NCBI GenBank assembly: GCA_947172415.1
Contig: OX359193.1
Span: forward strand, 5,698,501-5,762,500
Length of the DNA: 64,000 nt
Reading direction: 5' to 3'
DNA from: Chondrosia reniformis
Lineage: Eukaryota > Porifera > Demospongiae > Chondrillida > Chondrillidae
The position numbers and the translations under genes are program-made. Under the pieces are notes generated by a model. That model ran no database searches and had not been told where the DNA came from. It saw only the letters and a program-made list of their open reading frames with translations. Position 1 is the stretch's first letter. The number at the start of each line of letters is the position of its first letter. Positions 57,046-64,000 of the stretch are shown here, one piece after another.

Positions 57046-58670
57046 TTACAAAATTGTGCAAAACCAAGAATCATCCCAGCAGGAAACCAACTTTCCAACA
57101 TAATCATCTCCTTGCAGGGACTTGATCATCAGGTCAGCAATGTGCCTCCTAGAGCATGCATAAGCCGAAGGCCACTCGTTTATCTTTACTTGATAATTTC
57201 CTGTGAATGGTGTGTCCTTTATATCAGGCGGACAGACTGCAATCCACTCTAATCCACTCTCACGAAGCACATTTATCTGTCGGTGATGTTCCTCAGTAAT
57301 TGCACGAGCACCAAGCAAAACAGCCCAAAAAGGAAGCCTATACATATATACAGTATATGTTAAATATTGTCATTAATATATCAAGTTTGGTTTATTGAAT
57401 CTACGGTCTGAATATAAAGTATCATAAAAAGACATCTGATGTTTTGAACCTTATAATCTTCTCATCTGAAAGTATATAAATATGAATGGATGAAAAGCTG
57501 TTAGAGTAGTCATGCTACTATATATGAATCAGTAGTATGTGATATTCACATATAAGACTCTCAATACAAATAATTTCAATACGAGTTAGCCTTTAAGCTG
57601 TGGATTTCAGTATTTTAATATACACATACGTACGTATATCAGTAAAAACTAAAACTGCTTGGACATTTAAAATTGCTCAGAATCCAAACTTCAATCTACA
57701 ATCTAAAAGCGTAGATATTTCTGTCACAGTAGATTTTTATCTTGAAGTATTTTATAGTAATGGTTTATGCTTCTGCTAATACAAGCAGAACCTACTGAAA
57801 CACAAATGCAGAACTGCAGATCGAGATTCGTTTGACATTGTGTTCCTTCATTCCAGCTACAATGTTGACAGTGCCTTCATAGAACAAGGTAGTACGCCTG
57901 ATGTCTAGTCTCTTTCCCAAGGCTGCTAGCACAGCGTCCTGACCTTCAATTGCATCAGCCACAGATTTGGCATCATATACATCACCTTTAATTATTTTCA
58001 CCTAAATTGACATTCAATAAGATGCAAGTAATGTATGTAAACTAAAGTAATTGATTATAATGCATAATTTCTAAGGATATATGTATATAACAGGAAATAA
58101 TTCTACAAGTGCAATACTACATATCCTAAATTAATCCCGATGAGTTTACAAGTAAGACAATAATATCCAAAATTATCAACTGCCTTAAATTCTTATCTAT
58201 ATAGCACTCTGTTCAGATAAAGTGTGTCAGTAGCCTGGCTCATAATGACATGTCTCAATAAAGATGTTGAGTAAAGACTGAAATAAAGGCTACCATGCAC
58301 ATACACAGATTGGTTAATGGTTCCAGAAAGAGTTACATGACCCAGTGGTCAAATAGGCAGTAGGTAGGTCTAATCTCACATAGCCATTATATGGAATGAG
58401 ATTGGAGCTTAGTAGAAGCTTGGTAAAGATCTATATGCATGAGCCAATGATACTCAATCACTAAAAATTACTAAATGCAGATATATCATGGGAATTCGTC
58501 TGCCTTCAGTCTATATATACCTTGTTAGCAAGTTCTTCTGGGAGCGAAGTACTTCGTACAAATACAGTAACCTCCAGTCCGGCTTCTATCGCGGCCTCTG
58601 TCACCGACAAACCAGTAAAACCTGTACCCCCAAAGATAATCACCTTTTTCGGGCGCTCAGTCTGCGACAT
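57046..58670 (-). CDS. BLVRB/NmrA-like NAD(P)-binding oxidoreductase, 215 aa
   Basis: Three exons: 58670-58521, 58001-57796 and 57337-57046. The protein begins MSQTERPKKVIIFGGTGFTG with the dinucleotide-binding glycines at 14, 17 and 20, then VTVFVRS, VKIIKGDVYDA, GQDAVLAALG, GTVNIVAGMKEHNVKRI, CSSAF, HHRQINVLRESGLEWIAVCPPDI and DTPFTGNYQV. This order follows biliverdin reductase B/flavin reductase (human protein 206 aa), a cytosolic NADPH enzyme reducing flavins and non-IX-alpha biliverdins. Splices are GT-AG and the frame is continuous. A partial copy lies downstream at 52694-56157. Substrate is not proven by sequence; other atypical short-chain NmrA-like reductases have the same fold. Confidence 0.85.
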
Positions 58671-59587
58671 GCTGATCCTGTACTTACGCCATTAAATCTA
58701 ATGTTGCAATACCGGAAAGGGGTTGCTAGTCTTTGGTTAGAATCTCATGATCAGTCATGGTCATACGCGCAAAATATACACTATACGAGTATCAGAGGAT
58801 ACTCGTTATCAGTGGCTGTACAACTTGCTTGAACCGGGGAGCCTAGCCCTTAGTCAAAGGTAGTGGTCCCAGGTATAGGCCTACCTGGGGATTGCAGGAC
58901 GGGTGATTACATAAGAAACAAATATATCTATAGCCTAAATTAAAATATGTAGCTAGCCTATGCAATAAAAATTGTGGTTACAAAACAACTTTTATTGTGG
59001 ACGGAGTTAGAGGTTGATTAGAGTGATATGAAGTTTAAGAACCCTTTACCATAATGGATCATCCTATTCAGTGTCTTCCATTCTATTACAAGGAAACCAA
59101 CCTCTGCTAACAGTAGTTACTTAGAAACCTGGGATACAAGGAGAATACCCTGCTTCACTTTTTAGATAATAATTTTAGGTACCATCATGTATTGCTGCTG
59201 GTTTGCCTAGACTACATGTGAAATTGTTTGAAAGAGCCATAGGAATTGGTCGGAACTTTAATAAGGGGTCTGAATGTCCGATAATATCTATACATGCATG
59301 TTGTCCGAATATCGATATAAGTTATTAAAATTAAAAGTATGAGGTCGTTTCCTGGTTCATTTGATTGGATTTTTGATTTTGAAAGAAAGTAAAGTATATA
59401 GACATTGATTGTAGATACTATTAGAATAGTGTCCAAGGAATCGCCGATGGTCTGATCTTAAGCTTAAGGTAGTACCATATCACTCTTTTTGGCAATCAAC
59501 CCCTGTATTTAGTATACGCTATAGATATACTACATTACCGCGAGTCCAAGTCACATTTCAGAACGAAGAACCATACTAATCTTCATT
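58671..59587. promoter_or_regulatory. Divergent intergenic region, BLVRB-like gene and MFS transporter 2
   Basis: The two genes are transcribed away from each other, so their promoters should be here. I see no clear TATA box at a convincing distance and no other gene. Confidence 0.4.
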
Positions 59588-61207
59588 ATGGTACCATGTT
59601 CTACTATTTTTGGTAGAATTCGATACTGTAGCTTAAAATTTAAAAGGCCTAGTTTTGGATGGATAACAGTGTTTGGAGGATTCTTGATTCACCTCGCACT
59701 TGGCACAGTGTACTCATATGGCAACATGGCTCCCTATATCATCTCGTACTCGAGGATCCGTTCTCAGGACCCCAATAAGGAGATGGTAACACTGAGTGCT
59801 TCCCCCTGGCTGAATGGCTGCGGCGTCATGTCCCAAAGTACCTTTATGTTTGTGGGAGGATGGATGAATAAGAGGTTGGGAGTGCGTTTAACTGCCCTCA
59901 TAGGCTCTCTTATACTTGTTGGAGGCACGGCTATATCATTCGGCTCAATCATGCTCTCCTACTGGTTGACTGTTGTCACATTTGGATTGTGTTTTGGAAT
60001 GGGAATGGGAATAATATACACAGTTCCATTGACACTTGCAATGAAGTGGTTCCCAAATAGGAAAGGTCTGGTGTTGGGCTTAGTGCTGTCTGGACTGGGT
60101 TTATCGTCTTTTATCATAATCCCTCTACAAACTGGTTTTATCAACCCCAACAACCTGGTATCAGATTATAGACCAGAATCTAGCTCAGACTTTTTCTACT
60201 TTAGTCAGGCAGAGATTCTAGACAGAGTACCTTACTCCTTTTTGCTACTTGGTGTAATTTTTTTAATGTTTCAGCTCACTGGTATTGTGGTGATGGTTGA
60301 ACCAGAAAGTATAGCAGCTGCAAATGAAGAAAGATCTCGTATAAAATCCAAATTTCTATCTATCTTGTTTTATCCATGGCTTGTCCTCAGACCTCGTAGA
60401 AGGGAGTTCCCCTTCCTTGCCAAAAAGGTAGAAAATGATACAGATGAACTAGAGATGCTCACCTTGCCTAATGTACAACAGGATAATGAAAGCCATCATG
60501 AATGCAGCCGTATACATTCAGAGAAATATTCCTGTGATAAATTGGCTAATGATAAAGATTCAGAAGCGGAGGCTATATTTCATCACACTGAACGACACCT
60601 TTACAAAGTTGTTCAAATTAAACCTATTGAATTAATTAGAAGATGGGACTTTTATGTTATTTGGTTTGCATTTGCTTGTGTTGGAGATCCTGTTACCTAC
60701 ATAACCTCTATCTACAAGGTGTTTGGACAAGGCTTTATCTTTGATGACCATTTCCTTGCCTTAGTAGGTTCAGCTGGCTCGGTAGCCAATTGTTTGGCGA
60801 GAATCCTTTGGGGCTTTGCTGCAGATAAGGTTCCTTGTAAAGTGGTTTTGATTGTTTTATATGCAGGTCTGTCTTCCCTTACATACACCTTCTTTGGCAC
60901 GTCAGTAATGGGCCAAGCCGGGTTCTTCTTTTGGGTGGTAGGATTCTACTTTTTTCTAGGCGGCGTCTTCTCTGTGACACCAGCCTGCACTGCTGAGTGG
61001 TATGGTAGTGAGCATGTAGGCACTAATTACGGGCTCTTGTTTTTATCTCAAATTCTATCAGGTACTGCAGCCATCTTACTGTCTACATTTGCACATCATG
61101 TCCTTAGTTGGAGCAACCAAATGTTCATAGCTGGTAGTGTATCATTCTTAGGACTGATATTACTGATTATAGGAGGAGGAAGACGTAAACTAGTACGAGT
61201 GCACTGA
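59588..61207 (+). CDS. MFS transporter (monocarboxylate/oxalate-formate type), intronless, 539 aa
   Basis: The frame runs from ATG at 59588 (MVPCSTIFGRIRYC) to TGA. About twelve membrane segments are predicted by eye. The first-half signature is GGWMNKRLGVRLT and the second-half one ARILWGFAADKVPC (about 60796-60837). Between the halves is a charged loop of about 110 residues ending KVVQIKPIELIRRWDFYVIW. Features shared with the transporter at 47406 include [23 protein letters not shown]-like spacing, SGL.L..FIIPLQ and AEWYGSEHVGTNYGLLF (there [17 protein letters not shown]), so the two are paralogues. Substrate unknown. Confidence 0.88.
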   Translation: MVPCSTIFGRIRYCSLKFKRPSFGWITVFGGFLIHLALGTVYSYGNMAPYIISYSRIRSQDPNKEMVTLSASPWLNGCGVMSQSTFMFVGGWMNKRLGVRLTALIGSLILVGGTAISFGSIMLSYWLTVVTFGLCFGMGMGIIYTVPLTLAMKWFPNRKGLVLGLVLSGLGLSSFIIIPLQTGFINPNNLVSDYRPESSSDFFYFSQAEILDRVPYSFLLLGVIFLMFQLTGIVVMVEPESIAAANEERSRIKSKFLSILFYPWLVLRPRRREFPFLAKKVENDTDELEMLTLPNVQQDNESHHECSRIHSEKYSCDKLANDKDSEAEAIFHHTERHLYKVVQIKPIELIRRWDFYVIWFAFACVGDPVTYITSIYKVFGQGFIFDDHFLALVGSAGSVANCLARILWGFAADKVPCKVVLIVLYAGLSSLTYTFFGTSVMGQAGFFFWVVGFYFFLGGVFSVTPACTAEWYGSEHVGTNYGLLFLSQILSGTAAILLSTFAHHVLSWSNQMFIAGSVSFLGLILLIIGGGRRKLVRVH

Positions 61208-61830
61208 ATTTTAGCCATTTGATGTTATTTGTATTAAATATAACAGAATTATTAAACATCTGATTTTCAATAATTTTTATGCCCTTTCAAATTATTGTGT
61301 ATGTGGTGAAATCTTTGGTGCAAGATTTAGTCACTGCACTGTATAGTGTAAGCACTCCTACTACCAGCAAACTGACATGTACTGAGACATTGAGATCATC
61401 ACACTTATGCATATAGCAAAATCCACAGCTTATAGATTGTAAACTAGACTACATACATTGATCAATTACATTTCCACACCTAAGAGACTACCAGTTTCTT
61501 TATTTCTATAAAGAGCCAGGGAAGTGGTATGTGGTAGAGGTATATAGGACACATGCTAGTAAAAATGCATGCAGCAAGGTCGCTTTGGCTCAATGGCGCA
61601 GTCGTAAAAATGTAATTTTCGGCTATAAGCTCAAAATACATGTACGTACATACGTACATCATATGACTGACTTAACCGTCGGTCATATATATACAATCTA
61701 TGCGTACATATACAGTACATGCGTACATGTTTTGAAAGTAACGAAAGTAAGGTGTTAGCGGTTACGTTTGACATGTGTACACTCTAGTCATATAATCTAT
61801 GCTCTAATTATAATGTACTAGCGTGGATCG
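61208..61830. other. Intergenic DNA between MFS 2 and TEX264-like gene
   Basis: TACGTA-rich, without a supported gene. TTTGGCTCAATGGCGCAGTC at about 61583 looks like a tRNA D-arm but no tRNA fold follows. Confidence 0.4.
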
Positions 61831-62971
61831 ATGGCTCTCTTTTACCTGTTTGTTGCTTTCATTTTGATTGCTGTAATCATTTTCGGAGTATTGCTGCATT
61901 CTGGTCTTCTGTACTCTCCGAAAATAAGCGTATCCCAAGACGCCTCCTTACCTAAGCGTGCTGCCTTTCTTCTGAAAACTGGACCACTAAAGAACGCGGG
62001 AAAGGAGTTCAAAAAATTGAAGAATTTAGTTGCAGAAGATGTAGTACTCTTTGGTGTCTTCTATAATAACCCGGATAAGGTAGGAGTTGCACGGGGAAGA
62101 AACGTAGCTGTAAATTGGATTCGATATTCACGACGAACGATTCACGGTAGACTACAACGTGAATAGTTCATTCTGACAATACGTGTACTCTCTGTCTACT
62201 AATTCCCCTCATCTTAGTAATGTATTCAATTGGGACTATTCCGGTCCACACTTCGTAGTTTAATAGTGAGGTTCCATTGTATTCTGATTTGTATTGATGA
62301 CAATTTGCCGTTCTATCAGGTGCCAGCTGAGAAGGTGAGGTGGGCAGTTTGCTGTCAGTTACCTGACAAGACCAGCAGCTTGGAGGAGATGCTTGTCCAA
62401 AAAGGCTACAAGATACACGAGTTCCCATCTTGCTCAAAGGCCATTATCACAGAGTTCCCATGGAAAAACACTCTGTCTTTTTTTTTGGCCATGTGGATAG
62501 TGTACCCTGCAATAGACAAATTTATCAAAGTAAGCCTCTCTGACCTCTACTCTATGTACCCAGAACCAGTTTTGTTTTGGTAGTGATGTTTAGAACATTT
62601 TCAATATAGCATCTCATGATTCAAATCTTATGAGTTAATAAAAAATAGGAAATGTTTTTTTAATCTAAGTTGCCTCACTTTAAAGTTAGATAATACACAA
62701 CTTTATACAACTATGCAATAATAACAACATTGTATGTGATTAAAATGTACATACTTTAATAACTGACTGTGGTCTCTATAGTTACTGAATATCCTCCTTA
62801 TTCGTACCTTACATACTGTTATATATACATGTGTATGTCATGCAGGCTGAGAGATTGGACATTGAACAGCGGGGACCATGCTTTGAGATTTACAAAGATA
62901 ATTTGATCCATTTTTGTGAACCCCTTGAGAACAATGAAGGTTTCTATGTTCCTGGGGTGGACAGGGAGTAG
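61831..62971 (+). CDS. TEX264-like ER membrane protein, 194 aa
   Basis: Three exons: 61831-62079, 62320-62529 and 62846-62971. Residues 1-25 (MALFYLFVAFILIAVIIFGV) form an N-terminal membrane anchor. The rest is the GyrI-like domain of TEX264: LFGVFYNNPDKV, PAEKVRWAVCCQL, YKIHEFPSCSKAIITEFPW, LSFFLAMWIVYPAIDKFIK, FEIYKDNLIHFCEPL and GFYVPGVDRE-stop. Human TEX264 (313 aa) is an ER-phagy receptor that binds ATG8 proteins through a LIR in its disordered C-terminal tail. Here the protein ends right after the domain and no LIR-bearing tail is visible, so receptor function is doubtful. The match of domain order and splice phases makes the family call fairly secure. Confidence 0.8.
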
Positions 62972-63369
62972 AATAAATGGCCGTACCAAATCGACGAGAA
63001 GTTGATAAAACATTTTCATCACCTCTGCATTAGCTGATTTCTAGCCATCATTAGTAACCCATATATAACTAGATAGCATATCTGTAGTTGCACCATGATT
63101 TCTCATTGTAGTGAAACTTAATTGCAATATTGATGAATGCAGACTTGATAACATCGATCTTAGTATGTATATGTATTTGTCCATTTGAATTACATATATA
63201 TCTGCATTGTTTTCTCTCTTGCTCTTTGTATAATGAATCTCTTGCTCTTTGTATAATGAACCTCTTGCTCTTTGTATAATGAACCTTCTACCTTTTTTGA
63301 AATAGTATCTCCTTTCCAAAAGGTCCGAATGAACACAATGAAAGTCAAAACAATTTGAAAAAAGAACCT
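62972..63369. other. Convergent intergenic DNA with a 23-bp triple repeat
   Basis: Between the TEX264-like gene (+) and the right-edge gene (-). CTCTTGCTCTTTGTATAATG-type units repeat three times at 63216-63284. No gene. Confidence 0.6.
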
Positions 63370-64000
63370 TTACTTGCTAATAGGCTTATGTACAGTACAG
63401 TTAGAGGGTAAACGTTTACAGACTAAATCTAGTTCCTTTTTTACTGTCTCCCTTAAACACTGAAGATCTCCAACCAGTCTTGTCTTGACTTCTTCCATCT
63501 CAATAATCTTGCTTCTCAGAGAAACACAAGGAGTTCCTCTACTTTTAAATGTATCGGATGATGTGTATATTACATCAGAGGTGTGATACAGATCAATATT
63601 TGTAGAGCCAACAATAGGCTCATCTGTGTTAAAGGTAGTGTCAGATTGCTTAATGTAAGGATGAGCTTGATTGTAGTGCTTACAAGTGACTGACCACACT
63701 TGCTTTGTTCTTAAAAGGACACTTTCCTTTGTAACCCTGTCTGTTTCACCACATGGACCGTCTTTGAACTGAAGATCAATTACACTTTCAAGCCATTTCC
63801 AAAAGATGGCATTATAATTCTTTCTCCAGTCAATGACATTACTAAGTGCAGTTATAGCACACTCCAATTTCTTAATTCTTTCACTGAGTAACTTGGGATG
63901 AAAGAGGAGGTTAACTTCATGAAGGGTCAAGTGAGGTTGCTGGAACCCATCTATACAAGAAACAGCCTTATAATTGTTAAACGTATACTTGTGTATATCA
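63370..64000 (-). CDS. Unrecognised protein, 3' part (runs off the window)
   Basis: On the - strand the frame is open from the right edge to the TAA at 63370, giving over 200 residues. An intron acceptor (CTTGTATAG at about 63951) may mark the true exon start; there is no convincing in-frame ATG near the edge. The visible part has a charged, helix-prone start (LLSERIKKLECAITALSNVI), WRKNYNAIFWKWLESVIDLQ, a Ser/Thr-rich middle and a likely coiled coil near the end (KIIEMEEVKTRLVGDLQ...ETVKKELDLV). I cannot assign a family. Confidence 0.6.
   Translation of the reverse strand, partial: DIHKYTFNNYKAVSCIDGFQQPHLTLHEVNLLFHPKLLSERIKKLECAITALSNVIDWRKNYNAIFWKWLESVIDLQFKDGPCGETDRVTKESVLLRTKQVWSVTCKHYNQAHPYIKQSDTTFNTDEPIVGSTNIDLYHTSDVIYTSSDTFKSRGTPCVSLRSKIIEMEEVKTRLVGDLQCLRETVKKELDLVCKRLPSNCTVHKPISK

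Noticed and set aside
61575-61650. Possible tRNA (TTTGGCTCAATGGCGCAGTC)
   Set aside because: Only a D-arm-like motif; I find no anticodon arm, T-arm (GGTTCGA) or acceptor stem at proper spacing.
63041-63319. 92-aa - strand frame with FIIQRARGSLYKEQEIHYTK
   Set aside because: Produced by the 23-bp triple repeat; no homology and no conserved start.

Overview
The window is animal (metazoan) DNA: AT-rich, with split genes that have short GT-AG introns, and rich in small inverted-repeat elements. The most telling content is a family of short-chain collagens, each with a signal peptide, about 46 Gly-X-Y triplets and a cysteine-rich C-terminal domain. These resemble the sponge 'short-chain collagen C4' proteins. 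I infer a demosponge (an Amphimedon-like genome fits best); the species is an inference, not proven.

Positions 1-47,000 hold a tandem array. Its unit is (i) the 3' part of a BCAS3-like gene on the + strand and (ii) a single-exon short-chain collagen on the - strand, tail to tail. Eight collagen copies are present (5756, 13405, 17961, 26248, 30619, 37267, 42682 and 45268 as left ends). Six are open and two are broken, one by a 53-bp deletion and one by a 1-bp loss. The BCAS3 copies come in long form (ten 3' exons; copies A, B, D), short form (last four exons; C, E, F) and exon-10 stubs (G, H). Only copy A can belong to a complete gene, because its 5' exons would lie left of the window. Copies B-H are 5'-truncated and most carry frameshifts, a nonsense codon, or (copy C) an inverted exon. 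Mobile DNA has invaded the array: a 719-bp inverted-repeat element with a 176-bp perfect palindrome near 20.2-21.1 kb, a decayed endonuclease-type non-LTR retrotransposon at 32.7-34.8 kb, a small hAT-like element at 40.2 kb and a Penelope-like GIY-YIG relic at 41.1 kb.

From 47 kb on the sequence is ordinary single-copy territory. It contains BUD23/WBSCR22 (18S rRNA methyltransferase, ten exons); an intronless MFS transporter nested in BUD23 intron 2; a biliverdin reductase B/NmrA-like oxidoreductase on the - strand plus a partial second copy split by foldback repeats; a second intronless MFS transporter; a TEX264-like ER protein; and the 3' part of an unrecognised - strand gene that runs off the right edge.

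The most unusual points are the BCAS3/collagen co-amplification, with loop-length diversification and a signal-peptide swap among the collagens; eight tandem 21-bp copies of the 3' splice site of BUD23 exon 6, all in frame; and a retrotransposon reverse transcriptase with a Trp/Tyr-rich, Tudor-like insert between its QGDPLSP and FADD motifs. All exon boundaries were read by eye from splice consensus and protein similarity; no alignment program was run.
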